This document shows, piece after piece, positions 1-6,465 of a stretch of DNA of 7,281 bases; positions within the stretch are counted from its first letter, which is position 1; each line of letters opens with the position of its first letter. The notes below the pieces were generated by a model. That model was not told where the DNA came from. It saw nothing but the letters and a program-made list of their open reading frames with translations, and ran no database searches. The translations under genes were made by a program, and so were the position numbers. The stretch is from Microcaldota archaeon (GTDB taxonomy: Archaea > Micrarchaeota > Micrarchaeia > Anstonellales > Bilamarchaeaceae). The DNA lies in contig JACPAS010000048.1 in assembly GCA_016180665.1 (NCBI GenBank), positions 5,971-13,251 of the forward strand, given 5' to 3'.

Positions 1-857
1 ACGTTATCACCTGGTCTTGCCTCTGTTAATTCTTGGTGGTGCATTTCAATTTTCTTAACTTCACCTTTTGCACCAGAAGGCATAAACACAACAGAATCGC
101 CAGTTTTCATTACTCCTGTTTCTACACGTCCAACTGGAACTGTACCATGACCAGTAATTGTGAATACATCCTGAATTGGTAATCTCATTGGTTTATCAAC
201 TGGCTTTGCAGGAACAGTAAGTTGATCAAGAATTTCTAATAGTGTTGGACCATTGTACCATGGCATATTCGTAGATTTTTTAGTAATATTATCTCCTGCA
301 TAACCAGAACATGGAACAAACTTGACAGTTTCAATCTTGTAACCTATACCTTTGAGTAATTTTTCAACTTCTGCTTTTACTTTATCATGTTCTGCTTGGC
401 TGTATTTTACTGCATCCATTTTGTTCAAGTTTACAATCAACTGGTTAAGACCAAGAACTTTTGCCAAAAATGCGTGTTCTTTCGTTTGTGGCTGAATACC
501 ATCTTTTACTGAGATTACTAATACGGCTGCGTCTGCCTGGCTTGTACCAGTAATCATGTTCTTTACGAAATCTCTGTGCCCTGGAGCATCAATAATTGTG
601 AAGTAGTATTTTGCTGTTTCGAATTCTCTATGGGCAATGTCAATTGTAACCCCTCTTTCTCTTTCCTCTTTTAACTGATCCATGACGAATGCAAATTCGA
701 AAGTTGCTTTTCCGACTTTTGCTGCTTCTTCTTTTAATTTGTTTAACACCTGCTCGGAAACTGCACCGGTTTCATACAGTATGCGACCAACAGTTGTAGA
801 CTTGCCTGCGTCTACGTGTCCAATAAATACTATATTCATGTGTTCTTTCTTTGCCAT
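1..857 (-). CDS. tuf: Translation elongation factor 1A (aEF-1A / EF-Tu), 5' part, truncated by window edge
   Basis: GTPase that delivers aminoacyl-tRNA to the ribosomal A site in the cytoplasm. About 285 residues are visible, out of the 420-435 usual for archaeal EF-1A; the gene runs off the left edge without a stop. The GTPase domain (about 1-220) has all its motifs: G1 GHVDAGKST (13-21), the switch I threonine in RERGVTID (T71), G3 DAPGH (90-94), G4 NKMD (145-148) and a G5-like CSGYAGDN (183-190). The start of beta-barrel domain 2 follows (about 222 on, [20 protein letters not shown]). Length and motifs mark it as the archaeal/eukaryotic type. The ATG at 855-857 is preceded by GAGGTG at 866-871 with 8 nt spacing. 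It is divergent from the gene at 1033. Identity is very secure; only the C-terminal third is unseen. Confidence 0.97.
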   Translation of the reverse strand, partial: MAKKEHMNIVFIGHVDAGKSTTVGRILYETGAVSEQVLNKLKEEAAKVGKATFEFAFVMDQLKEERERGVTIDIAHREFETAKYYFTIIDAPGHRDFVKNMITGTSQADAAVLVISVKDGIQPQTKEHAFLAKVLGLNQLIVNLNKMDAVKYSQAEHDKVKAEVEKLLKGIGYKIETVKFVPCSGYAGDNITKKSTNMPWYNGPTLLEILDQLTVPAKPVDKPMRLPIQDVFTITGHGTVPVGRVETGVMKTGDSVVFMPSGAKGEVKKIEMHHQELTEARPGDN

Positions 858-865
858 ATTATATA

Positions 866-871
866 CACCTC
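866..871 (-). promoter_or_regulatory. Shine-Dalgarno site of tuf
   Basis: GAGGTG on the minus strand, 8 nt before the tuf ATG. The rpoN gene has the same motif at the same spacing, so this geometry is probably a real ribosome-binding signal of this genome and fixes the tuf start. Confidence 0.75.
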
Positions 872-930
872 AAATTTAATATTAAACTTGTTGAATTAAT
901 CTGCTTCCAAAAAAATGTTTGAACGAAGAA

Positions 931-940
931 GATTTAAACC
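931..940 (-). promoter_or_regulatory. Putative TATA box for tuf
   Basis: GGTTTAAATC on the minus strand resembles an archaeal TATA box. A start about 26 nt downstream would fall near 910 and give a leader of about 50 nt that includes the GAGGTG site. Assigned by pattern and position only. Confidence 0.45.
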
Positions 941-969
941 AAAAGTTAAAATAATCTTGTAGGATTGAG

Positions 970-979
970 TTTTTAAATG
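970..979 (+). promoter_or_regulatory. Putative TATA box for the 366-residue hypothetical gene
   Basis: TTTTTAAATG on the plus strand. A transcript start about 26 nt downstream would be near 1001, giving a leader of about 30 nt with a GGTGA ribosome site at 1024-1028, 4 nt before the ATG at 1033. Together with the tuf TATA box it makes a compact divergent promoter region (858-1032) with nothing else recognisable. Confidence 0.45.
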
Positions 980-1032
980 TTTCTTAGGTTAGATTAACTA
1001 TCATAATATACTATGGTTAAGAAGGTGAAAAA

Positions 1033-2133
1033 ATGACAGATGTAATGCGCAAATCCGTTGTTCCTGTTAAAAGGCTCGAAATCGAAACTTCAACTGAGAA
1101 AAGTACCGGTGAATGGAATCAACACATGGAAATGATTGGTCTAAAACCGAACTTATCGGATAAAGCACAAATTGTAAAAATAGATGGCGGATATGCTCTT
1201 TATTTTACAAATGAAAATGGAGATAGAAGGTATATTGGCATAGGCGATGATGAAGCAAAGATGATTTTTTCAATGTTCAAAAAGTATGGAGATGTTGCGA
1301 AGGCATTAAGGGCAATGGAAAAGAATTTTGATTTATATGAAATTCAGGCTACTACTAGGTATTCTTCTACCAGTGATGAACCTGAAAGAACAGAAAATAA
1401 AGTTTCTCTGGAAGCAGCTGAGAGAAGGTTAGCGTTGATGGCTTTGGCAAATGTATACTCTTATACCCGGCCAGACAGAAAAAGAGAAAATAAAGAAGGG
1501 CCTTGGGAAGTAGACACATTGGAATATAGAAAAACAGTTGCAATTACAGAGGCAAAAGCATTTCTCAAGATAGACACAAAGCTTGATAAGATGCTGGATA
1601 AACTAGATGCAATATCCGAATTATTACATGGAGAAAAACTTGAAGCTAAAACTAGCACGATTGCTGAGGTAGTTGCAATTGCAGAAGGTATGCCATTGTT
1701 CAAGGGAATGGCAGGAGGGCTTTTTACTTTAAAAGCGCTTCAGGAGGATTATACTAAATTAAGAGCTGAAGCAGAAGGGCTTGTTAACGCGGCCAAAGCC
1801 GACACTTTATCAGAATACACTGACTTTAGTACTTTAGTTAGGGATCTAAGGGGTACTAAACAAAAAATAGAAATATTAAATGGAAAGATTGGTCCGAACC
1901 TTGAGGCAATAGAATTAATAGCCATCTTACGTGCAGGTGGAGAATCAGAAACTAATGCAGTCATGAGAATGAGAACCACAAATGAATTATTGCAGTTAAA
2001 AAGATTTACTATGGAGCTGATGAACAATCCAAGTCTAGATTCAGGCTTAAAGGGAAGACTTATGAAGATCGAAGAAGCGATAGCTGATAGAGCTGGTGAA
2101 CTTCGAACTAAAGTAGCAGGAAGAATTAGATAA
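1033..2133 (+). CDS. Hypothetical cytoplasmic protein, mostly helical, 366 residues
   Basis: I do not recognise this protein. It has no signal peptide, no membrane segment and no cysteine, so it is probably soluble and intracellular. An N-terminal alpha/beta-looking stretch (about 45-72, with IVKIDGGYALYF and GDRRYIGIGDDEA) is followed by long charged helices. Heptad-like regions occur near 165-205 (TKLDKMLDKLDAISELL) and 235-290, and the C-terminus is basic (GELRTKVAGRIR). The helices suggest coiled-coil or oligomeric assembly, but no catalytic motif stands out. The ATG at 1033 is chosen because GGTGA lies 4 nt upstream, as for rps2; the next ATG (1045) would be too far from it. It is divergent from tuf and converges on the lipoprotein gene, with 2 nt between the stop codons. 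Base and codon usage look like the neighbours. Confidence 0.85.
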   Translation: MTDVMRKSVVPVKRLEIETSTEKSTGEWNQHMEMIGLKPNLSDKAQIVKIDGGYALYFTNENGDRRYIGIGDDEAKMIFSMFKKYGDVAKALRAMEKNFDLYEIQATTRYSSTSDEPERTENKVSLEAAERRLALMALANVYSYTRPDRKRENKEGPWEVDTLEYRKTVAITEAKAFLKIDTKLDKMLDKLDAISELLHGEKLEAKTSTIAEVVAIAEGMPLFKGMAGGLFTLKALQEDYTKLRAEAEGLVNAAKADTLSEYTDFSTLVRDLRGTKQKIEILNGKIGPNLEAIELIAILRAGGESETNAVMRMRTTNELLQLKRFTMELMNNPSLDSGLKGRLMKIEEAIADRAGELRTKVAGRIR

Positions 2134-2135
2134 AT

Positions 2136-2330
2136 TTATTCTGGGAAAGAAGGCGGTAAATCCTCATTTTCTTTTATTTCTGGTTCTTTTGTTTCAACTA
2201 TAGTGATGTTTCCACTATCAACTGTCACTTCTGTGGTTTTGTTTTCTTCTTTAGGTGACTCATATTGCACACAGCCTAGAAGGAGTGTAAACACCATCAA
2301 AAATAAGAATAATAATGCTAATTTTTTCAT
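2136..2330 (-). CDS. Small acidic lipoprotein, 64 residues
   Basis: Probable secreted lipoprotein of unknown role. From the ATG at 2328-2330 the product opens with MKK, a hydrophobic stretch (LALLFLFLMVFTLLL) and a lipobox LLGC with the cysteine at residue 20. The mature part would be only about 45 residues, acidic, without further cysteines, ending in DLPPSFPE and carrying two Asn-X-Thr sequons (NKT, NIT). The ATG at 2330 is preferred because GGTGA lies 5 nt upstream; GTG at 2339 and ATG at 2336 are also in frame and would add 2-3 residues. It follows the 530-residue surface protein directly: that gene's TGA stop overlaps the possible ATG at 2336 and borders this ribosome site, so translational coupling in one operon is likely. 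The pair may form a surface unit, but that is inference. Confidence 0.75.
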   Translation of the reverse strand: MKKLALLFLFLMVFTLLLGCVQYESPKEENKTTEVTVDSGNITIVETKEPEIKENEDLPPSFPE

Positions 2331-2335
2331 TTTCA

Positions 2336-3928
2336 TCACCCAATATCATAATCACATGCCGAATCTACTTTTACTGCATAAGTTAAGCCTGGATTAAAGT
2401 TAGATGCTTCTACAAATTTCTTTGTTTCTGGATTGTAGTAATAAGGAGGTTTAGTTAATTTACAGGTTGAATTAAAGCTTCCAATCGTTCGTTCAGAAAG
2501 AACACCGAGAAAATTCCAACCCTGGACTAAACTGACCTTATTCGACTCTTTAGAGGAATAGCCAGTAAGTTTTAGTTTACAGTCTTCATCAGACTTGAAC
2601 CATAGTCCAGTGAACGGCTTTAAAGCTTCTGATGGATTTGAATATTTTCCAAAATTATAGATAAAGGATTTAGAATAATCAAATGAACAGCCAGTAAGTT
2701 TTGGACTCTTCAAGGGGACAAAAACCATATTCCAGCCTTTCTTTAGATTAAATTCTTTCTGAATGATGTTTGGATCGTGAACTTCCAATTTTAGATCTGC
2801 AGTCCAGTTTGGACTATAAGTATCTACCCTATCAACAAAAATGTTGATTGTTCTACCCAAAACAGGATCTTCGTAGGTGGCATTTTTATTCTGAAGAAGA
2901 TCGAAATATAATTTTCCGCCTTCTAATTCCAGTACAAGCAATGATTTAGGTGGGAAAGCAGCAGCGTTAAAATTCTCAAGTGTAAGTTTCACATCATCAT
3001 TTGTTATTGATTCTCCTTTTCTAAGCTGCGTAAACCCTTGCTTGGTATTATAAGTTTCTAAATCAATTTTCAAATCAACAAATGTTTTTACGGATACTTC
3101 TGAGACTGGATAGGCACCAACGCGCTCAATAGTAAAGTCAACAATTTCCTGATTTGGGAGTGAAATTGTATTTTTCTGGTATTTTTTACTTATTAGCTCT
3201 GTTTTGTAGATTTGATTATTTTGACTTTTCACTATTACAGTTACTTCTTCTTTATCTACGTCTATTTTATCTACTATAACCCAGTAAGAATCAAACTTCT
3301 TTTTCTGGTATAAATAGAAACGTTCTTTCTTTGGTTCGCTTATCTTAAAGAAATAATTAGTAGAGACAGATTGTTCTGCGACCTCAGTTGTTTCAAAAGA
3401 GATTGAATCTCCAGTTTGTTCGTCAGTATATATATCTACTCTATCATCTCTGATTTTAAAGTCTAAAGAAGCACCAGTATACTGCTTGATTTCAACATCT
3501 GCATAATCGTACTTTTCTAAAGCAGATGAATAATGAGAGTTTTTGTACAAGATTTTATAATATTTTAAATCTATGTTATTGGTTTGGTCTATGGTTTTGG
3601 AAAACCCTTTACTTGTAATTGTATCAAGAGTCATATCCAATGTAGCAGTCTGTTCAAAAGATCTTGCACTTTCTACATTTATTATTAGAAAATCATAATC
3701 GGATGCTCTGTGGACAGTAGAACCACCATTAAGTATTCTGTAATATGTGTCAGGAGTATCAGGGCCATTTACAAGAACATGGGCATAATTTTTACCACCG
3801 TAAGATTCTACTTCTAGGAACTTAAGTGTATAACCGGATTTTTTAAATTCTTCATTTTTCGCTAAAGTAACCGCAAATGAAGTAGCTGTCAAAATTATAA
3901 AAATCATTAAATAGACGAATTTTCTCAT
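2336..3928 (-). CDS. Secreted surface protein with paired C-terminal GWN/Cys modules, 530 residues
   Basis: Probably exported and part of the cell envelope; the exact function is unknown. A Sec-type signal peptide is clear (MRK, hydrophobic residues 4-19, possible cleavage near ATSFA). The body (about 25-390) is rich in beta strands, charged residues and tyrosine, without cysteine, as in beta-sandwich S-layer-like proteins. The last 140 residues hold two tandem modules, each opening with a hydrophobic strand and GWN (398-400 in LKKGWNMVFV, 470-472 in LVQGWNFLGV). Each is followed by a cysteine pair 36 residues apart (C414/C450, C489/C525). These are the only cysteines in the protein, suggesting one disulfide per module. 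There is no C-terminal membrane anchor. GAGGT lies 9 nt before the ATG, and a TATA box lies about 26 nt before it. It is the first gene of a pair with the lipoprotein. Confidence 0.85.
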   Translation of the reverse strand: MRKFVYLMIFIILTATSFAVTLAKNEEFKKSGYTLKFLEVESYGGKNYAHVLVNGPDTPDTYYRILNGGSTVHRASDYDFLIINVESARSFEQTATLDMTLDTITSKGFSKTIDQTNNIDLKYYKILYKNSHYSSALEKYDYADVEIKQYTGASLDFKIRDDRVDIYTDEQTGDSISFETTEVAEQSVSTNYFFKISEPKKERFYLYQKKKFDSYWVIVDKIDVDKEEVTVIVKSQNNQIYKTELISKKYQKNTISLPNQEIVDFTIERVGAYPVSEVSVKTFVDLKIDLETYNTKQGFTQLRKGESITNDDVKLTLENFNAAAFPPKSLLVLELEGGKLYFDLLQNKNATYEDPVLGRTINIFVDRVDTYSPNWTADLKLEVHDPNIIQKEFNLKKGWNMVFVPLKSPKLTGCSFDYSKSFIYNFGKYSNPSEALKPFTGLWFKSDEDCKLKLTGYSSKESNKVSLVQGWNFLGVLSERTIGSFNSTCKLTKPPYYYNPETKKFVEASNFNPGLTYAVKVDSACDYDIG

Positions 3929-3948
3929 GTGAGTATTACCTCAAAAAA

Positions 3949-3960
3949 ATATATAAATCC
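3949..3960 (-). promoter_or_regulatory. Putative TATA box for the surface-protein gene
   Basis: GGATTTATATAT on the minus strand, centred about 26 nt before the ATG at 3928. If used, it would give an essentially leaderless mRNA, although a GAGGT motif (3938-3942) also sits 9 nt before the start. It is followed at once by seven T (3949-3943), which could instead end a transcript coming from the upstream gap. The two readings compete. Confidence 0.45.
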
Positions 3961-4024
3961 GTTGATTTCCACCGTTCAAATAAACTGGTAGTACGGTCAA
4001 AGGCCTAGGATGGAGATCACCAGC

Positions 4025-4068
4025 TGTCAAAAAGCTCGCACTTATGCCAGCTGAATAGCTTTTTGCCA
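4025..4068. repeat. Palindromic repeat, copy A
   Basis: Ends TGTCAAAAAGCT (4025-4036) and AGCTTTTTGCCA (4057-4068) are inverted repeats matching at 11 of 12 positions around a 20-nt loop. The first 17 nt, TGTCAAAAAGCTCGCAC, recur exactly at 6428-6444. It lies inside the structured gap between the surface-protein gene and the Cys-rich gene. Confidence 0.65.
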
Positions 4069-4103
4069 TTGAATGATTTTGTTTTGACCTGAGTCTTATT
4101 TAT

Positions 4104-4140
4104 GAGGTAGGGTGGTAAGCACAAGGCTCCACCTTACCTC
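4104..4140. other. Strong 12-bp hairpin
   Basis: GAGGTAGGGTGG (4104-4115) pairs with CCACCTTACCTC (4129-4140), all 12 positions with one G-U, around a 13-nt loop that can itself form AGC/GCT. It is markedly more GC-rich than its surroundings. An alternative 6-bp pairing (GGTAAG with CTTACC, minus strand) is possible in the same segment, so it could switch between two folds. Confidence 0.6.
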
Positions 4141-4308
4141 CCACTTCTACCCAAAACAGGGCGAATTAGGGATATGAAAAAGTACATTTATATAGAATCC
4201 TTTTATCTCCGAAAGGACCAAACCACTTTACTACAGTAAGTACATCTGCAATGGATAGAAAATACGAATAAATTTTTAGATATGTTTAATCTAAAGTTGC
4301 TAGTAGCA

Positions 4309-4316
4309 TTTAAATA
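4309..4316 (+). promoter_or_regulatory. TATA box for the Cys-rich gene, predicted leaderless transcript
   Basis: TTTAAATA centred near 4312 lies about 26 nt before the ATG at 4338, and no GGTGA or GAGGT motif lies between. Transcription would start at or next to the start codon, the usual arrangement of an archaeal leaderless mRNA. A second TATA-like TTTATATA lies near 4188-4195 on this strand. Confidence 0.5.
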
Positions 4317-4337
4317 TTTAATTTCTATAGTCTATGT

Positions 4338-5531
4338 ATGAAGAAACAGTATTCATTCAAACAGCCAGGTGAAAAAGGAACTAGAATAAATATTTTGTTA
4401 ATAGCAGCAGTGGCGATTATAGGCCTGATTTTAATCAGCATGTTTGTATTAGAGACACTATCTAAAAACAATATAAAGAAAGCTGATTTAGATTTTAAAA
4501 TCAATATTACAGAGGATAAAGATGTAAGTAAGGTTTGTGATGATAGTTGTTATTTTGCTTTGGGGGTTGGAGGAGTTGATGCTCCAAGTTGTACAAAAAT
4601 AATAAACGATAGCCTAAGGCAGAATTGTTATGGGGAGATAGCGGATAAATCTTATGAAGCATGTTTAAGCTTAATTGACAACGGAAAAAAGACCTCCTGT
4701 ATAATCAATCATGCACAATTGAAGAAAGATATTAACGTCTGTGATGTTTTGGAAGACGAGATCGAAAAAGAATTATGCATAAAGAAGGCAGATAATTGTT
4801 ATTTTGAACAGGGTTATAAGAAAAATCTTTGTAATGCTCTGGAAAATGAAAATTATGAATTTTGTAAAGGAAATGAAACATGCATCTTGGATTATACCAT
4901 GCAGACAGGAGATACAAATGGGTGTGGCATCCTTAGCAATATAGGTAAGAAGACAGCATGTTTGGGCGTTGCAACAAAAGATGATACTTGCATAGGATTG
5001 GCTTATCCATCCCAAAGAGATCAGTGCAAGGAAGTTTATGCAATTTGGACTAACCAGTCTTTTCTGTGCGATGATATAGACAAGGATAGCACATATGCAA
5101 TAAGCTGTTACTCGCACTTTGCAATAAATGAGAATAATAAGAACTATTGTTCAAAAATAAAATTTGAGAATTCATGGGACTGTTATACGAATTATGCACT
5201 TGCTACCAAAGATGTCAGCGGTTGTATTGCAATTCATGAACTGGCTCAATTTTCAAAAAGAGGTTGCTTCGTAAATTTCGCAAAGGAGATAAGAGATCCT
5301 TCAGCTTGCAGTTATATAAATGACAGTTCATCTGAGATAAATTGCTATATTGTAAGCATACAGTATAATACAACCAAACCTATCCCCCCTCCAAACTGCG
5401 TTAATGTAAAACTAGCATCATGGAAGGACAAATGTTACAGTTATTCTGCGGTTGGAAATAGCGAAAGGTTAGTATGTGAAGAGATATCAAGTAGTTCAGA
5501 AAAATTAAACTGTTATGCCAAATTTAAATAG
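4338..5531 (+). CDS. Membrane-anchored Cys-rich repeat protein, 397 residues
   Basis: Probably a surface protein facing outward; function unknown. A short basic N-terminus (MKKQYSFKQPGEKGTR) is followed by one membrane segment (about 17-38), so the rest should lie outside the membrane. The outer part has 28 cysteines, in alternating spacing: stretches C-[YFIK]-x3-A-x8-C with 13 residues between (e.g. CYSHFAINENNKNYC, CFVNFAKEIRDPSAC) alternate with stretches of about 11 (e.g. CDVLEDEIEKELC, CEEISSSSEKLNC). The unit is thus about 26 residues repeated a dozen times, as expected of an alpha-helical solenoid tied by disulfides. Several Asn-X-Ser/Thr sequons are present. No catalytic motif is seen, so binding or structural roles fit best. 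The ATG at 4338 is the first in frame, with no Shine-Dalgarno site. It converges on rps2, 21 nt away. Confidence 0.85.
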   Translation: MKKQYSFKQPGEKGTRINILLIAAVAIIGLILISMFVLETLSKNNIKKADLDFKINITEDKDVSKVCDDSCYFALGVGGVDAPSCTKIINDSLRQNCYGEIADKSYEACLSLIDNGKKTSCIINHAQLKKDINVCDVLEDEIEKELCIKKADNCYFEQGYKKNLCNALENENYEFCKGNETCILDYTMQTGDTNGCGILSNIGKKTACLGVATKDDTCIGLAYPSQRDQCKEVYAIWTNQSFLCDDIDKDSTYAISCYSHFAINENNKNYCSKIKFENSWDCYTNYALATKDVSGCIAIHELAQFSKRGCFVNFAKEIRDPSACSYINDSSSEINCYIVSIQYNTTKPIPPPNCVNVKLASWKDKCYSYSAVGNSERLVCEEISSSSEKLNCYAKFK

Positions 5532-5552
5532 AAAAGAAGAAGAGTAAGAATA

Positions 5553-6188
5553 TTATTCTGATGCTTGAACAGGCTGTTCCTCACTAGTCTGCTCAAAATA
5601 ATTTACATCATGCTGGAACTCATCATAAGAGCTTATTTTCCCTTGGGCTATTAAAAGTTCTCTTGTGAGGATGTAGAACATTAAAGATAGGGATCGTTTT
5701 CCCTTATTATTAGCTGGAATAACCCAGTCTATAAATTTAGTTTCATTATCTGTATCGCATAATGCAATAATGGGAACCCCGTTCATCGCGGATTCTTTTA
5801 CTGCTTCTCTTTCCCCTTTTGGATCGCAAATGAATATGATTTTTGGCTCTTTGAATCCCTGGTAAGATAAATTAGTCATTGTGCCTGGAATGAACCGACC
5901 TTTTGCTATTTGAATTCCTGTAAGAGATGCAAATCTCGAAGCAGCATTACCTGAATAGGTTCTTGATGCTACTACTAATACATCTTGAGGATTATATTTA
6001 GCCAGTATTTTTGCTGCCATTAGCAATCGGTTGTCTGTAACTCTAAGATCTAGAATAAACAATCCGTCGTCTCTTCTTTTGAAAATGAACCTCTTCATAT
6101 CATGTGTACGAATTTTCGTACCAATATGAATACCAGCCTCTAAGTAGGCTTCCTGCTTTACAAGCAACTTTGCTTTATCTTCAGTCAT
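5553..6188 (-). CDS. rps2: 30S ribosomal protein S2 (uS2), archaeal type
   Basis: Small-subunit protein on the 30S head-body junction. The product is 211 residues, normal for archaea, and aligns by eye along its whole length with the uS2 family: YLEAGIHIGTK (15-25), DGLFILDLRVTDNRL (41-55), RTYSGNAASRFA (76-87), GRFIPGTMTN (97-106), EPKIIFICDP (114-123), ALCDTDN (142-148) and IDWVIPANNKG (153-163). The C-terminal tail (EQTSEEQPVQASE) is acidic and variable, as usual. The ATG at 6186-6188 is preceded by GGTGA (6193-6197) at 4 nt. It lies 43 nt downstream of the tRNA-Pro locus on the same strand and belongs to the rps9-rpoN-rps2 cluster. A TATA-like sequence just upstream suggests it has its own promoter. 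Confidence 0.97.
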   Translation of the reverse strand: MTEDKAKLLVKQEAYLEAGIHIGTKIRTHDMKRFIFKRRDDGLFILDLRVTDNRLLMAAKILAKYNPQDVLVVASRTYSGNAASRFASLTGIQIAKGRFIPGTMTNLSYQGFKEPKIIFICDPKGEREAVKESAMNGVPIIALCDTDNETKFIDWVIPANNKGKRSLSLMFYILTRELLIAQGKISSYDEFQHDVNYFEQTSEEQPVQASE

Positions 6189-6218
6189 ATTTTCACCGTG
6201 GTTTACACCTTGTTTTCC

Positions 6219-6231
6219 TTTAATATAAAAA
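6219..6231 (-). promoter_or_regulatory. TATA box of rps2 overlapping the tRNA 3' T-run
   Basis: The minus strand reads TTTTTATATTAA directly after the tRNA discriminator base. TTTATATTAA centred near 6225 would place a start near 6199, giving a leader of about 11 nt that holds only the GGTGA ribosome site. The same T5 run (6227-6231) could terminate the tRNA transcript, so one dozen bases may serve both functions. Confidence 0.5.
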
Positions 6232-6414
6232 TGGGATCGCCGAGAAAACCAGTTTTCAGTCCTCAGTTCAGAGTCCTGAGAACATTTGAATTTCTGCTTT
6301 TTTTTAAAGTCTCAGATAACAAACATATCAAGCAATGTTCCTGGACTGAAAACTCAGAACAGGAAACTAACTTGCACCCCAAGCTTGCAGGATACCAGGT
6401 TACCTCACGATCCC
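6232..6414 (-). tRNA. tRNA-Pro(GGG) locus with large insertion(s) or introns; exact exons unresolved
   Basis: Read on the minus strand, the 5' part is a typical archaeal tRNA-Pro: acceptor GGGATCG (6414-6408), TG, a 3-bp D-stem AGG/CCT around TAACCTGGTAT, then CAAGC and the loop TTGGGG with anticodon GGG. The 3' end CGATCCC (6239-6233) pairs perfectly with the acceptor and is followed by A73 (6232) and a T5 run; CCA is not encoded. The whole is 183 nt instead of about 74. A GCTTG (6333-6329) would close the anticodon stem after a canonical 37/38 intron of 42 nt. CTGAG and CTCGG could form the T-stem, but about 67 extra nt remain. A 12-bp inverted pair (6250-6261 with 6342-6353) and a 7-bp pair inside it (GAACATT/AATGTTC) structure the insert. 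It is either a multi-intron pre-tRNA or a gene broken by an insertion. Confidence 0.6.
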
Positions 6415-6426
6415 AAAAAATTATGA

Positions 6427-6449
6427 ATGTCAAAAAGCTCGCACGCACC
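6427..6449. repeat. Palindromic repeat, copy B (half unit)
   Basis: This 23-nt half copy matches copy C (6465-6487) at 20 of 23 positions, and its first 17 repeat nt (6428-6444) are identical to copy A at 4025-4041. The right-hand inverted arm is missing. It lies between copy C and the tRNA-Pro locus and is followed (minus strand) by a T6 run at 6415-6420, so it could be part of the rpoN transcript end. Confidence 0.6.
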
Positions 6450-6465
6450 ACTGGAAATAAATGGA

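Larger units (their letters stand above)
3961..4200 (-). ncRNA. Candidate structured RNA or long structured leader in a 409-nt gene-free gap
   Basis: The gap 3929-4337 has no convincing protein gene. It holds nested complementarity: a 12-bp stem with one G-U pair (4104-4115 with 4129-4140), an inner AGC/GCT pair across the loop, and a closing 7-bp stem TGTTTTG/CAAAACA (4080-4086 with 4152-4158). A separate repeat hairpin (4025-4036 with 4057-4068) and a 5-bp ACCGT/ACGGT pair (3971-3975 with 3993-3997) follow. On the minus strand a TATA-like TATATAAATG (about 4186-4195) precedes the structures and a T7 run (3943-3949) follows them, consistent with an RNA of about 200 nt or a leader of the surface-protein gene. 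I looked for SRP RNA, RNase P RNA, C/D box and common riboswitch core motifs and saw none. The strand is not certain. Confidence 0.35.

Noticed and set aside
1013..1036. Seven-codon frame MVKKVKK overlapping the ATG at 1033
   Set aside because: Its stop overlaps the gene start, but it has no ribosome site of its own and its codons contain the downstream gene's ribosome site; chance is the simpler reading.
1461..2027. Two minus-strand open frames of 80 and 92 codons inside the 366-residue gene
   Set aside because: Antisense shadows of the well-supported plus-strand gene, with no ribosome sites seen.
3961..4200. SRP RNA or RNase P RNA in the large gap
   Set aside because: None of the conserved cores I know for these (such as GGAAAGTCC, ACAGAAA or the SRP S-domain loop) was seen on either strand.
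4732..5117. Minus-strand open frames of 61 and 114 codons inside the Cys-rich gene
   Set aside because: Antisense to a clear repeat protein; their Cys/Ile-rich composition mirrors the complementary codons.
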